A stretch of DNA of 64,000 nt from Fistularia commersonii (taxonomy: Eukaryota; Chordata; Actinopteri; Syngnathiformes; Fistulariidae). The position numbers and the translations under genes are program-made. Position 1 is the stretch's first letter. Every line of letters starts with the position of its first letter. This document shows positions 12,401-24,818 of this stretch, piece after piece. Below the pieces are notes generated by a model. The model made no database searches, was not told the origin of the DNA, and was given only the letters and a program-made list of their open reading frames with translations. Where the stretch lies: contig JBBMNZ010000003.1 of NCBI GenBank assembly GCA_037954325.1, positions 13,214,392 through 13,278,391 of the forward strand, read 5' to 3'.

Positions 12401-13378
12401 CATATTGGCTAATGTGCGTTCACTCCCTGGGAAGACAGACGAACTCAAAGGCCAACGTGAGCCACATGCATGAGTACCATACCATAACTCCCTATCCTGC
12501 AGCACAGTGCCCCAGATGTGGAAAGACTCAACAGTGATCCCCATCCCAAAAAAGGGAATCCCTAAGGCCCTTAATGACCTCAGGCCAGTGGCCCTCATCT
12601 CATATGTGATGAAGACCTTGGAGAAAATTGTAAAAACTCACATTACTAGAGTAACTGAACCCCTTGTTGATCCTCTCCAATTCGTCTATAGGGCTCACAG
12701 CGGGATGGATGATGCCAGGAGCTTGCACACTGACTCCAAACACAAACACTTGGAAACCCTCCACTATACTCTTTTCCGACTTCTCCTCAGACTTTAACAC
12801 CCTGCAACCATATACGTATTTGCGGAGAAGCTGTTGACCCGTTTCCACCTAAATCACTGGCTTATTCAGTGGCCTTCCAGCTTCCTCACCAACAGATCCC
12901 CGAGGGTGCTGGTGAACAATGTCCTCTCCGACACCCACTTGACAGGGATGCATCCTGTCTCCCTGCTCTTCGTCCTTTACACTGACGACTGCAGGTCCAC
13001 CCAACAGGCCTCCCACCTGGTGATGTTTGCTGACAACACTGTCTTCGTGTCCCTATCGGCTGGGGTCATCTGAGGTTAGCAGCACAATCCTAACCATTGT
13101 CTATCATTGAGAATGTAATGACTTTCTCCTTCACCTGCAGGTTCAATTCCATCACCCAACACAACAGGAATCGCCTGTAGTGCGCCACCTTGATCTGCAT
13201 CAAAAATTGGCCAACCCTTCAAACCTCTCTCCCACTTCCATGATAGGCAAATTTAAAAAAAAGCCAAAAATATCCTCACAGATCAGTCCCATATCTTACA
13301 CCTGGCCTTCAAGTTGCTCCCCTCAGGTCCCAGACTCCACTGCTCCGCCTGCAAAACCCAGGTGTATCTTGCAACACT
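12401..13378 (+). mobile_element. L2/CR1-group LINE, internally deleted ORF2 remnant
   Basis: At 12,407-12,448 the frame reads LANVRSLPGKTDEL, the conserved start of the endonuclease of L2-type LINEs. Only about 60 bases later, at 12,507, the reverse transcriptase begins with MPQMWKDSTVIPIPKKG, then LNDLRPVALISYVMKTLEKIVK and a DPLQF..R block near 12,672. Most of the endonuclease, normally a few hundred residues, is therefore deleted. The frame then breaks. A degenerate catalytic block with FADN in place of FADD appears near 13,020-13,040, and a C-terminal 'LLPSGPR' motif near 13,313. It is dead. Assignment to the L2/Rex1/CR1 group is from family knowledge; the exact family is open. Confidence 0.8.
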
Positions 13379-14360
13379 AACAGTTAAACTATAGTCGCAC
13401 TCCCCCGTTTAGTCGCACACAGAACCGTGAGAAGTTCCCAAAGGTCATCATAGCCGCAAAGGATTCCAAGGTTCCACTGGCCAGTCTCCACACCACATCC
13501 GACAGTATTTCAAAAATATAAAACCATTTTTTTCCACTTAAAAGTGTCATCTTTGTAAGCTTTTTTTTTAATACATATAATTATCAACACTACATTTATC
13601 CCCAGAGGTAACCTGTTAACTTGCCTCCCTGAAGTGCGCCAAGGAAAGGGTTAATGCAAATAATGCAGAAAGTGACTTCCAAAATGCTGGTTTGCTGTTT
13701 GTCACCTCTTTTCATTGAGGCATTAACTATTGAAGACAACGGCGGATAAAAGTGATGACGCCCTCCAAAAAATGAAGAATAAATAAAGACACAGCTAAAA
13801 AAAAAGCTGATTCAAAAAAGCTGCTACTGTAAAACGTAGGTATTGTTTAAAGATAAAGACAACATAAGAAAAAAAAAGTGGGAGAAGTGGAGTACGGAGC
13901 CGGTGGTGAGGAGAGGAGCAACAATGCCGTTGCTAAACTGCTTTGGCAAGAGATGACAGGAAGCAACCGAAAGAAATAAACAGTCAACACACTTTGTTTC
14001 TGCTACTTAAAAATATCCTGTCCCCTTTTAAATCCTGACACATTCAGCGAAGGGGCTGCGCGTGGATGAAGGGGTGGGGTGTTGGATAATATATTGGTGG
14101 TAGAGACAGGGCAAGCTTTTCAAACGGCTCCGGAGCGACAGATTGTTTTCTCCCCACAGCTATCACTACCATTACAATGTGAATCCCGGGGCCCCTATGG
14201 ATTTGCTTTCTATGTAGTGCCAGCGCTCGCTAAAGAAAAACCCCACATGGAATAAGCTAATCCCTTTCAAATGGGCTGCGGCCGCCGCGGACATGACTTT
14301 GCAATGAGAGAACGGTGAAGATGGGCTTGGGGCTTGGGGGGGAGGCAGTGGCGGGACTTG

Positions 14361-14370
14361 GGTGTGTGTG

Positions 14371-14403
<33 letters not shown>

Positions 14404-14416
14404 TGGGGGGGGGGGG
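14361..14416. repeat. (GT)n followed by poly(G)
   Basis: An imperfect GT run (14,361-14,404) directly followed by twelve G (14,405-14,416). Confidence 0.95.
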
Positions 14417-16059
14417 TCAAAAACAGTAGCTCCTCCAACCCAATGCCCTCCATTCCATTAACTGCAGAGTGTTATGTTGGAACAGAACAGGCGTTTGAAA
14501 ACTCAGGCCTCAACCTTCAAAACATAAGTGACCTTACAATCTGGGCTAAACATAAGCACAGATGCAGACAAACAGAAAAATACAAAACCTTATCTATAAC
14601 TGTTTTCATCAGAACTAGTTTTATCTTTCTGTACAATCAAAGAGGCATAACCTCTGTCTAATTTTTATTCCTTTCAATCACAATTCAAAACAATGTCTAC
14701 ACAATAGACATTGTGCACCTTTGTGTTGGAACAGTATTCATTCTGTAACTATTGTGCCTAACATTTTTTGTTTCTTGTTTCTTGTCATATTCAGGATTTT
14801 TTTTTTGGTGATTGGTTGGTAGGTCAATGATGAAAAAACAATCTGTAAAAATGTAGATGTTACAGAATATTGTGTGTAATCTTTTTATAATTTTCGTTTT
14901 GTATGCTCTAATTTCTTTCTCATTTGCTCTTTACTTTATAATTTCACATTTTCAGCAATTGAATTGGATTTATATGTTTTAAAAGTAATTCCTTGTCAAT
15001 ATCTGCGTAGTATACTGTGAATCAACTAACAAAATATTGCTCTATTGTAAAAGTCAATTTTAAGTCCAAGAGTTTCAAATTTCTTTTGTTCAAACTTTTG
15101 CTGCTTTTACGTTGCTTTTTTCCTTTTCTTAAAATTAAATGGTGTCAGATTTCATTTTATCTTATTTTATTCTGGAAATTCCTCTTTTGTTCCTTGAGTA
15201 AGGTCCCAGCCCCCATTTAGGGACCCCTAAGATAGAATTCACGTGAGATATTATCCAAAGAAGATAGAGAAGATGTGTGTCCCTATAATCCTGCTAAGGA
15301 GGATCTCGACTGATGACAGCAGAGGTGACAGAGTGAGAGCTGGAAATGAGGGTAAAAGAGGGAGCAAGAGAGAGAAAAGTAGGGGGGGTAAGGTTGTTGT
15401 TGAGTTGAGACGGAAACCACAACTCATTATCCCAAACCCCAAAACATCCCGCTCGCACTCGCATTTTGTTCACCACTTTTGTTTGCGTGCTCCATCTTTG
15501 TCGTTCCGTCTTACTTATTCATGAGACTTTACAAGTTCCTTGGCAGAGATGCACAGCGTTGCAGTTTATGTCTAATTTAGTAAATATCCTTTCGCCAGTC
15601 AGGCCTGTCAGCCATTGTTTTTCCTCACTTCTTCCCGCCATCGCTGGCTGTCAGCGAGGAATCAGAGCCATATATTTGTGCCTCTTTGTTGTTTGTTGCT
15701 TTGAAAGTGTGTGTCCAAACATGAGGGCAGGTAGCTATGATGAACATGTCAAGGCCTCATCGTCTTTTAATGGAGAGGTAGGAATGGCTGCCAAACAAAG
15801 AAACAACAGTTCTTCTAAAACCTCTCTGATAGGAGAAGATCTGAGTTTAGAGGACAGTTCCTCAGAGCACACTTTGCCTAATCTATGTTCACATCTTGAC
15901 CCCTTTGATTCTGTTCAACACAAATTACTGCCGCCCATTATTATGCCTGCAGAAGTGGAGCATACATTTGGGAGAAAATAAACAACATATTTTTTCTGTC
16001 ATCTTAATAGTATTGATAACATTTAAAAATAAAATCTCCTTCTCACCCCATCTGTGCTG

Positions 16060-16250
16060 TATTGTGTCTCGTTCAAGCCCGGATCATCTACCATGGGCCT
16101 GGAAGCTTCAGGGCTCTGGGCAGAAATCATAACTGTTCCCAAGATTGTGATGTACTGGAGAGATCTCAGATATTCTTCCCAAAATCTACTAGGGCCAAAG
16201 TCACCTTCCAGAGCCCAATTGAGCTGTGGTATTGAGTTACGGTATTGAGT
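16060..16250 (-). repeat. Possible very diverged LINE-derived segment
   Basis: On the minus strand a frame reads FWEEYLRSL followed by ILGTVMISAQSPEAS. This faintly resembles the C-terminal segment of a LINE reverse-transcriptase protein common in fish (a pattern like 'VLGTAKILR..LKLPG'). The similarity is weak and rests on memory of the family, so this could be chance. Confidence 0.3.
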
Positions 16251-16775
16251 CATAGGCCATCTTATAAACATATATATGAATATATATAATTATAGTTATA
16301 AACATTAAAACACACATACATAAACACAAACATATGCACACACACAGATACATATACATAAATAAATATATAATATATGAATGATAGAGAGTCAAACCGT
16401 GGGAGTCAATTGGTTCATTAGATGAAGACCAATGAACCCATTGAACTGTAGGATATATGCTTTTGCAAAGATCTATGCACGTTTCATATTTTCCTAGAAA
16501 CTCGAGAAAAATAAATGTAAATGCTGCAATGAAAATATCCAATAAATATTGAATAACAATAGCAGGGTGGTGTTTTTATTACCTTCTCTTACATAACTAA
16601 TCTATTAATTTTTAGATATATAGTGACTGCAAAAACATTCAAATGATTTAAGAGTGAAAAATATTCAGATAATAAGAAAGATAAAAGCATGAGAATAAAG
16701 AGTCAGGAACAAGCACTGTTCCCTTCTTTAAAATTACCTTAGTCAGGTATGGTATATGAAAACATTTGGCAATCT

Positions 16776-16796
16776 ATTTGATATAGTTTGAGTTTT
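16776..16796. repeat. Target-site duplication, left copy
   Basis: These 21 bases are identical to 19,425-19,445. The two copies bracket the LINE at 16,797-19,424 exactly. Confidence 0.95.
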
Positions 16797-17019
16797 AGTT
16801 TGCCAAAACCAAACATTCAAGTCAACCACAATAACCATATCATACCGGATTGGTCGAGGCCCGGGTTAACAACGGCCGCCATTGGCACCGATGACCTACA
16901 GGGAACCAATGGAAACTGGGCTACTGTAGGTCAAAGAAGGAGAAGGAAGGCATGTTCGGAAGCAGATAGAGAAGAGGAAAGGCAAGAGTGAGACTGAGAG
17001 TAGGGACTTCAAATATTGG

Positions 17020-17690
17020 TAATGTGACAGGAAAAGGTTGAGAGCTCGTCGACAAGGTGCAGAGAAGGAAAGTGGATAAACTGTGTGTCCAAGAGACCAG
17101 GTGAAAAGGTAGTAAGGCTAGAAAATCAGGAACAGACTTTAAGTTGTACTATCATGATACTAAAAAGAAGGGAAATGAAGTAGGAGTTATCTTGAAGGAG
17201 GAGTTCGTTAGGAAAGTTCTGGAGGTGAAAAGAATGTCAGATAAACTTATGAGTATGAAACTGGAAATTGAAGGTGTGATGGCCAATGTTATTAATGGCT
17301 ATGCCCCGCAGGTCGGGTGTTAGTTTGAGAAGTTCTGGAATCAGTTAGATGAAGTGATGCAGAATATCCCCAGAGATAAGAGAGTAGTGATTGGTGCAGA
17401 CTTCAATGGACATGTTGGTGAAGCCAATTGAGGGGGATGAAGAAGTGATGGGCAGATTTGGTATACAGGATAGGAAGGCAGAGGCACAGATGGCGGTAGA
17501 TTTTGCAAAAAGGATGGACATGTCGGTAGTGAACACTTTTTTCCAGAAAAGACAGGAACCTAGGGTTACTTATAAGAGCGGAGGTAGGAGCATGCAGGTA
17601 GACCATATCTTGTATAGACGAGGTAACCTGAAAGAGATCAGTGACTGCAAAGTAGTTGTAGGTGAGAGTGTAGCCATAGGATAGGGAGCT
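17020..17690 (+). pseudogene. RTE-like endonuclease domain remnant
   Basis: A broken EEP/apurinic-type endonuclease domain. Visible blocks are KLCVQETR near 17,080, a VINGYAPQ block near 17,290, RVVIGADFNGHVGE near 17,380-17,418, MGRFGIQDRKAE near 17,450, and NTFFQKRQEPRVTYKSGG to MQVDHIL near 17,530-17,610. In the intact family this domain nicks target DNA for target-primed reverse transcription. Here stops (for example after 17,315) and a frameshift near 17,425 abolish it. The neighbouring copy at 52.5-53.1 kb shows the same blocks. Confidence 0.8.
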
Positions 17691-18119
17691 TAGGATGGTG
17701 GTTTGTAGGATGACTCTGGTGACAAGGAAGATCATGAGGACAAAGGCAGAGCAAAGGACAATGTGGTGGAAGTTGAAAAGGGAGGAGTGTTGTATGGTTT
17801 TCAGGGAGGAGTTGAGAAAGGCTCTGGGTGGTGAGGGTGAGCTTCCAGATGATTGAACAACTACAGCTAGTGGTATCAGGGATACAGGTAGGTGACTACA
17901 TGGTATGTCATCTGGAAGGAAAGTGGATGAGGAGTTTTGGTGGTGGAATGAGGAAGTGTAGGAGTATATACAAAGAAAGCAGTTAGCAAAGAAGAAGTGG
18001 GATACTGACAGGACTGAAGAGAGCAGACTGGAGTTCAGGGAGATACAACATGAGGTGAAGATAGAGGCTAAACAAAGGGTGTAACATGACCAGTATGCTC
18101 AGCTGGACACTAAGGAGGG

Positions 18120-18680
18120 GGACACTGATCTATACAGATTGGTGAAAAAGACAGATAAAGATGGAGAGGATGTACAACAGATCTGGGTGATTAGGGACAG
18201 AGAAGGAAATGCATTGACTAATGCTAGAAGAGTGATTGGAAGATGGCAAGAGTACTTTGAAGAGCTGATAAATGTGGAAAATAAAAGAGAGGCAAGGTTA
18301 GAAGAGGTGACTATTGTAGACCACTAAGTAGCAGAGATTAGTAAAAGTGAATTGAGGTAGGCATTGAAGAGGATGAAGAGTGGAAAGGCAGTTGGTCCTG
18401 ATGATATACCTGTGCAGGTGTGGAAGTGTCTAGGCGAGGCAGCGGTAGAGTTTCTGACTCGATTATTCAACAGGATCTTAGAGAGTAAGGAGATACCTGA
18501 GGAATGGAGACGAAGTGTGAAGGTGCCCCTTTTTAAGAATAATTTGTGCAGAATTGCGGCAACTATAGAGGGATAAAGTTAATGAGCCATACAATGAAGT
18601 TATGTGAAAGAGTAGTGGAAGCTAGACTGAGAGCAGAAGTCAGCATTTGTGAACAGCAGTATGGCTTCATGCCATTGTGA
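18120..18680 (+). pseudogene. RTE-like reverse transcriptase, N-terminal half
   Basis: A remnant of the linker and the first half of the reverse transcriptase: VKKTDKDGEDVQQIWVIRD near 18,142, MKSGKAVGPDDIPVQVWKCL near 18,373, EIPEEWRRS near 18,490, then, after a frameshift, CGNYRGIKLMSHTMKL and EVSICEQQYGFMP up to about 18,675. The pattern 'GPD.IP...WK' followed by 'NYRGI' is typical of reverse transcriptase motifs 1-2 of this group. The palm domain with the catalytic aspartates is deleted immediately after this. Confidence 0.8.
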
Positions 18681-19395
18681 TCTGTGGTGAGAGCAGAGAA
18701 CAGGCAGAGGAAAATCTAGGGAGTCGGAGGTATGCACTGGAAAGGAGACGAATGAAAGTTAGTCGCAGCAAGACAGAGTATATGTGTGTGAATGAGAACA
18801 GTGAGGCTACAAGGAGTGGAGATCAAGAACTTGGAAGAATTCAGGTACTCAAGGTCAACAGTCAAGAGCAATGGAGAGTGTGGAAAATAGGTGAAGAGAC
18901 GGGTTCAAGCAGGTCGGAATGGGTGAAGAATAGTGTCAGGGGTTCTATGCGATAGGACAGCCAAAATGAGAGTAAAGGTGTGTAAGACAGTGGTGAGACA
19001 AGTGATGTTGTATGGCCTAGAAACAGTTACAATGATGAAAAGACAGGAGGTAGAGCTAGAGGTTGCAGAGATGAAGATGTTGAGGTTCTCTTTGGGAGTG
19101 ACTAGGATGGATAGGATCAGGAATGAGTTTATCAGAGGAACAGCACGTTAGATGTTTTGGAGAGAAGGTCAGAGAAGCCAGACTGAGATGGTTCAGTCAT
19201 GTACAAAGGAGGGATAGTGAATATATTGGTAGACGGATGCTGGAATTGGAGCTGCCAGGCAGGAGGTCTAGAGGAAGACCAAAGAGAAGCTTTATGGACG
19301 CAGTGAGAGAGGATATGAAGGTAGTTGGTGTGAAAGAGGAGGATACAGAGAATAGGGTTAGATGGAGAGGGTTGATTTGCTGTGGCGACCCCTGA
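18677..19395 (+). pseudogene. RTE-like ORF2 C-terminal part
   Basis: After the internal deletion the frame resumes with VICGESREQAEENLG (just past the lost FADD box) and KVSRSKTEYMCVNE, then after frameshifts KVCKTVVRQVMLYGLETVT, MLRFSLGVTRMDRIR, LRWFSHVQRRDSEYIGRR and RSRGRPKRSF, ending LICCGDP at the stop near 19,395. The blocks occur in family order. The thumb/C-terminal region is the best preserved part of the copy. Confidence 0.85.
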
Positions 19396-19640
19396 TGGGT
19401 AAAGCCAAAAGGAGAAGAAGAAGAATTTGATATAGTTTGAGTTTTCTACACAAATTACTATGATTACTCACAATGCTTTATTTCAGTGATTATGCTTCAA
19501 CTGATGAGTTCCTCCATATTAATTCTGTGAATTTTATTTTTCTCACTTGACTTTGTTAACTACAAATTTTGTGGATGACCATTATGATTGACTCTCCATT
19601 TCAACTATCACTGACTACGTTCCGTTTGGTCTTCACCTTC

Positions 19641-19803
19641 TCATCCATCCATCTTCTTATGCTTATATACTGTATACCCTGGACTGGCCACCAGTCAATC
19701 GCAGGAAACACAGAAAGTAAAGGTGTCACAGAGTCCCTGATCGGAATCAAACCAAGGTCCGTTGTGCTGTGAGTTATCCACGACCCCACTGTGCCGCCTC
19801 TTC
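19641..19803 (+). repeat. Generic fish interspersed repeat, partial
   Basis: It starts with TCCATCCATCTTCTTATGC and contains 'tggactggccaccagtcaat' and an '...aatcaaaccaaggtcc...' end with 'actgtgccgcc'. This matches the same dispersed family as 62,470-62,815 and, reversed, 5595-5930. It is internally shortened compared with those copies. Confidence 0.65.
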
Positions 19804-22800
19804 TCGTACCTTCTCCTTTACTTCAAACAACAAGAGTAAAGCATCTTAAGGCAAACCGGTAGCTGAACACATTATGAAACAGCACATCTGTAGTACTGTA
19901 CAAGGACACCAGCCTGTTGTCACGACAACTAATGACTTGTCATTTTCCACCCCTAAACACAAAATAACATTCATAATGTTATTTCATGAGTATAATATGG
20001 CATAACATCTATGGTTTGGTAATAATAGGCTTAAAGTGCATTTGTTGGGCAGGGAGCTGAAGCTGCAGCAGTGCTGGTGTTACTGTTGGTTTGACTGTAG
20101 CATAAGTTGTGCTCTACTGTACACGCCAGTGTGTTAGACATTTTGAGGGAAATCAAAATGTCTGCAAAGAAGACAAGTGAGGGGCAAAGTCTGACAGAGT
20201 GATCTGTTTAAAACTAGACAGGCATAAACTGTTCCTTTCAGACAGCCTTTTTTTGGCAGTGAACTTTTCTGATTGCCTGAAAACAGATATTTAAATATCT
20301 TAAGATTTTTTTTTGTTTATCTTTTTGGACAAAACCACACAATATCACCCAGTACATCATTATAAATTCAGTTTGATTTATTTTTATGTTTTTTTTTTCT
20401 ATGTTTTTCAAAATTGCAATTTTCTTTTTCTTGATTTCATTAGAGGAAAATGAATTAATAAATTAAATAAAAAAACAATAGTTACACACCACTCTTCAGT
20501 AGCAAATGATGAAAAAAAAAAAGATTAGAAATGGGAAAATAGATAAATTACAGTTTGGGTCAAAACATGCAAATAGCTTTTATTCACAGCAAATTTGATA
20601 CATTTGGCTGAAATCCAACAGAAAAGGGGAAATAAGCTAATAAGTAATTCAAAGACCTGGATTACAACAAAAACAAAATTAGGAATTCATTTTACATTAG
20701 AAAGGAAAGTGGGACAACCTGCCTGAAGTGTGTGCCCTTGGCCCTTAGATGTTCTAAAACTGAAGGGACAAAAAATAAATTCAGTTTGGACCTTTATCTC
20801 TGAGTGCCTGCAGTTAACAATAACCGACACACAAAGGAGAGGGAGGGGAAAGGACCGAGCGAGAAAGATGAAATATATTTTGAATGTTTTATGGAAAAAC
20901 AATCTGACACAAAGTAATATTCATCTCCTGTGAATCCAATATTCTTTTTGGAATGATATTAGACGGTATCTATTATATCTTCCATTGTGTTCCCATCTGC
21001 CCTTTTCAGGATCTAAATTATGTGCATTAGTACGTAAATGGGCTAATGCCTGTCTGTATTTAGCTGGCTACATGCCGTGAATATATTCTCTGCTTCAAGA
21101 AGTAATTGGTAATTACAGTGGTCATTTAGGCAATCACTGTCTTCCCGAGATTCATGTCATTCTTAAAAATAACTAGCTCTTAACCTTTGACAGAATTCTA
21201 CAGAAACTGTTCATCATCGCCCCCGCTTTGATTAATTTCCACACACACACTCACAGGCATGCACACTTGTGCACAGAGGACGCAAATAGTCATACAAATT
21301 GGACACACACCTTCAGCGTATGTGCATATAGAATCTTTGTGAATTGCAGAATTCTTCCATTCCCCACACGAAGGACGATAAACCTCCATTAGTTCCATTT
21401 CATAAACAATAAGACGACACATATATACAGGTCATTTAACTTTTCTGCCCCGAGTCTCCGCAACCCAACCCTCCCATCCATCCTGCCCAAATTTACAGAG
21501 AATTTATCTCACCTAGTCCCATCTCTCCTCTCTCATATATCTCACACAGCCGTCATTACCATGCATAATCACCCTCCACAGATTTCGTCAGGTTGGCGGT
21601 TTGGCCATCAAAATAGTCCTCCGTTACAACACAACTCCTTTACATTTATAGGGAAAAAAAATGCACCGGCGGCATATCAGCAATTTTACAGTAATAAGCA
21701 AGCAGAGTGAGGCTTTCATAAATCCTCTGTATCTTTGCTACTGGTTTTATGAATCTTTAATGTGAGGGCCAGTGACCTCAGTCCTGATATATAGAGTAAA
21801 AGCCACAAGGAAATAAAAGGCTTTTATAATGATGAGGAAAATGTTTAGACATGAGCTGCCCCCACTGTCGTTAGCTGGTTGGTGTCCTGTGCTTCATTTT
21901 TATTGTGAGGTTTTAATGTTTCTTTGCATTCGTAAATTAATGGGTAAAAGAGGATATTTTGATTTATCGGGAAACATTCTGAAATACATGCAAACCTCAT
22001 TAGTTGTTTGAAGAGAGAAAAACATTGAGAATTTACACTATCAGAGCCCCCCAACAGTGAAGCTAACGGTCTCAATTTCCCCCAAGTGGCTGATTGCAGT
22101 ACAGCCGATAAATCCCACTGTCTTCATGCCTGTATGAAAAAATAGTAATAACATTTCAAAACATGTTGCTCTGCTGGTTATGGACGTTCAATCATCACTG
22201 CGACACAGAGCCTTCAATAATTATCTTGGAAATGGTTGATTTGCAGTGAAGTTGAAACAGTTGACTCAGGACCTTGAGTCTTGGAATAACACTGGATTAT
22301 CCACTGTGAGAGAGGATATTCTGTGGTCCAACTGATGTCAACATACATGGCTAATTATTGATAAAAAAAAATCAAATTCCACCTCAGGAAGGTGATGGTG
22401 ATGAACCGCACACCAGAAGCAATAACAAACAATGCAAAACGCATTCCTCATGTCAAGAGGAAAATTGGGCACAAATAATGTGCAGAAAGAAAAATAAAAG
22501 CCTGGACTCAGTTGGCAGGAGCTGATTTTTGACACATACACTGCATGAATAGTGTGGAAATAGAGCACATGAGAGTGGGACAAGACTCTTAGGTTATATA
22601 TGTCGATGTCTAAACTTCAACAAACACATTTTCTCATACACAATAAAGGATAAATTTGTCAGGGGAGCTTAAGAGGCTGGACCAGTTGGATGTTGCCGAA
22701 CTGAGAGTATGAGGCTACATCATATTCAAAGTCAGTTCAAAGTCGATGGCAGGCTACAAACACTTGGTGACTATACAGTAAACAAGGCTTTACACCTTAA

Positions 22801-24227
22801 CAGCGACCATTCACCCAAGTTCAGCGTCTGTTTGTTCCATTAACAAACATAAAACATTTACAAAATGTTTATGAGTGAGTGATGCTTGATGAGGAATGTA
22901 AGCAATATTTGATCATCTAATGGTTCTGGTACAAAATGTTGGATCAAGTCCATCTATCTCGTAACCCCCCACAGAAAATCCTATTATGTATAACACCCCT
23001 CACATTGCCCTTTAATGTACAGGGTTGGAAAAATTGCCTCTATTACAAGAAAAACAAAACTGGTGGGAAATGCAGTGTTAAAGCAGATATTGGTCCAATA
23101 AGCATCAAGAAAATATGGTGCTTGATAGAACCAGCGCTAAAAAAACACCAGTTCATCTTTTCTTCAGAGATATGCGTGGGATGACAGAATAAATATGGAG
23201 TCTGTATACTGCTTTGTTGTGAAATAATCATCTAGTTGTTTTGTCTGTGAAACAATTGGTCAAAACTAAGTGTTTTAAAGTAGCGGTTGGCTTATGTATA
23301 AAGCTAACAAGCATCATCTTTAAAGCTAATTCCAAACAGGAAGTTAATCTGTTGGTACACTATGTGTATTCCAATTTTACATAATCTCTGTTACATTGAC
23401 TGCGATGTGTTATTTCTTTATGTAAAGAGATTAAAATGTAAATATTTTTCATAGACAACAGTTTTGTTTGAGAAGTTGATGTTATATAAATATATAGTCA
23501 CTGACCAGTGATATGAAGTATAATACGCACTAAGGTGCTTCGAAGTCAAAACTCGCCAAAGTTTTTATTCATTTTAAATATTACAATTGTGTGTATGTTT
23601 TTGACTATGATGTAATCAAGGGTGAAGTCATGACTCAAAACTGAGATGTTTGTTTGTTCTTATATTTATTGTTGATTGTTGTTGGATGGAAATTGTATGA
23701 AATTCAAAGAATACTCATTATAAACATATAATGATGTCATGTCAGGTAAATATAGCAATGCACCCAGACGCACACTTTAAAAAAACAACAAACAGAAGTG
23801 TCTCTTTTGTAATACCACACAGTCATTCTATACCGTACACCAAAAATGGGCACCAACTGGCCAACTGGCCATCCATATCCCTCGGCCTGAGGTAGGAAAC
23901 ACTAAGAATCAGTATTTTCAGTCAAAAGTAGAGGATCTTCAAAATGTTAACAAGACACTGAAGAGAATTGCTGAAGCCTCATGTGTTTTCCAACCCTAAA
24001 TTGGAACATACTTGGGCCACCAGAGTGGAGCAGTTTTCTGACAGAAGACAAAGAAAGGGCTAAAAAGAATCCCCAAATCCAGATATCGCTAATAAAGGGG
24101 GTCTTTGGTTGTTCTTGAGACATCATGTATTACAACAATAATTTCTTACCTAGCCCTCATAATATATTTACTTTTCTTTATGATTTATGAATGGAAGGCT
24201 GATATGTGAGATATGTGCAACTGCACC
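19804..24227. other. Non-coding, largely unique sequence
   Basis: No gene is visible over more than 4 kb. The stretch 20,700-22,100 is low in simple repeats and contains homeodomain-type words, notably TAATTGGTAATTA at about 21,106, and short CA runs near 21,240. This TE-poor composition is compatible with regulatory DNA near a developmental gene, but that is inference. The weak open frame at 22,936-23,184 has no recognisable family. Confidence 0.5.
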
Positions 24228-24235
24228 ATCTACAG

Positions 24236-24810
24236 CAGTGGTCATCAAACTATGGCCAAGGGGCCAGATATGGCCAACCTCCACATTTTGCCCGTCCTCT
24301 GAACAATCCAGAGATAAATTATGATTTTATAATCACAATGCAAATAATAATACAAATATAATCATAATGAAATCTACTGGGATAAAATCCGTTCTACAAC
24401 AATACTAGTAGTGAAATGTGTTGTGTTTTTATCAGTTTGGTTTCAGAGCCTGCTCGCTTTTCTGGTTTTCACAGTGAATTTGATATAAGAGAGCTGCAAA
24501 CAGTTGTGTCTACTAGAAAGTTAATGTTCCTTGGCCTTTTTTTCTGTGAAAATTTTGAAGAGTTTGTTTGTTTTTTTTATTAATGCATAAATAATGTTAT
24601 TTATCTCATTAATAATTATGTCATTTTTTTTCCTGTCAAGATCCCAGTAAGGGTTAATTTTTGGTTATGTGTGGCTTTCTGGAAAACAATTAATGTTTAT
24701 GTTTAGACACCTCTGCTATTGTCACACTTTTTGTTACAAACTGGCCCTTCCCCTTGTCAGAGAAGGGAAAAGTTATTTGGCCCTCGCAGGAAAAAGTTTG
24801 GGGACCCCTG
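24236..24810. mobile_element. hAT-type non-autonomous DNA transposon
   Basis: The left end reads CAGTGGTCATCAAACTATGG and the right end, in reverse complement, CAGGGGTCCCCAAACTTTTT, giving imperfect terminal inverted repeats of the CAG-type used by hAT elements. The flanking 8-mers ATCTACAG (24,228-24,235) and ATCAACAG (24,811-24,818) match at seven of eight positions, and 8-bp duplications are the hAT hallmark. The 575-bp interior is AT-rich and has no transposase. It was probably mobilised in trans by an autonomous relative. Confidence 0.88.
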
Positions 24811-24818
24811 ATCAACAG

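Larger units (their letters stand above)
13379..16775. other. Non-coding, mostly unique sequence
   Basis: No supportable gene. It includes the GT/G tract at 14,361-14,416, a NotI-like GC patch (GCGGCCGC) near 14,278, AT-rich DNA at 14,640-15,200, a possible diverged LINE remnant at 16,060-16,250 (listed separately), and an imperfect AT/CA-rich patch at 16,268-16,380. Open frames near 15,240-15,980 show no recognisable motif. Confidence 0.5.
16797..19424 (+). mobile_element. RTE-like LINE, 5'-truncated and internally deleted, with perfect TSD
   Basis: The element is bracketed by a perfect 21-bp target-site duplication (16,776-16,796 and 19,425-19,445) and ends in a GAA-rich tail. It carries, in order, a 5' segment (VNHNNHIIPDWSRPGLTT), an apurinic-type endonuclease, a reverse transcriptase, and a C-terminal part ending in RGRPKRSF and LICCGDP. 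About 250 codons of the reverse transcriptase are missing at 18,676, where YGFMP jumps to VICGESREQ, so the catalytic FADD box is gone. Many stops and frameshifts break the frame. The same family recurs at 51.1-52.5, 52.5-55.6 and 59.7 kb. Its resemblance to RTE-derived sequences such as those in CFDP2 suggests the RTE group, but the clade call is tentative. Confidence 0.85.

Noticed and set aside
15243..15981. Overlapping open frames up to 171 codons on the plus strand
   Set aside because: No recognisable motif. Composition and overlap with minus-strand frames suggest chance.
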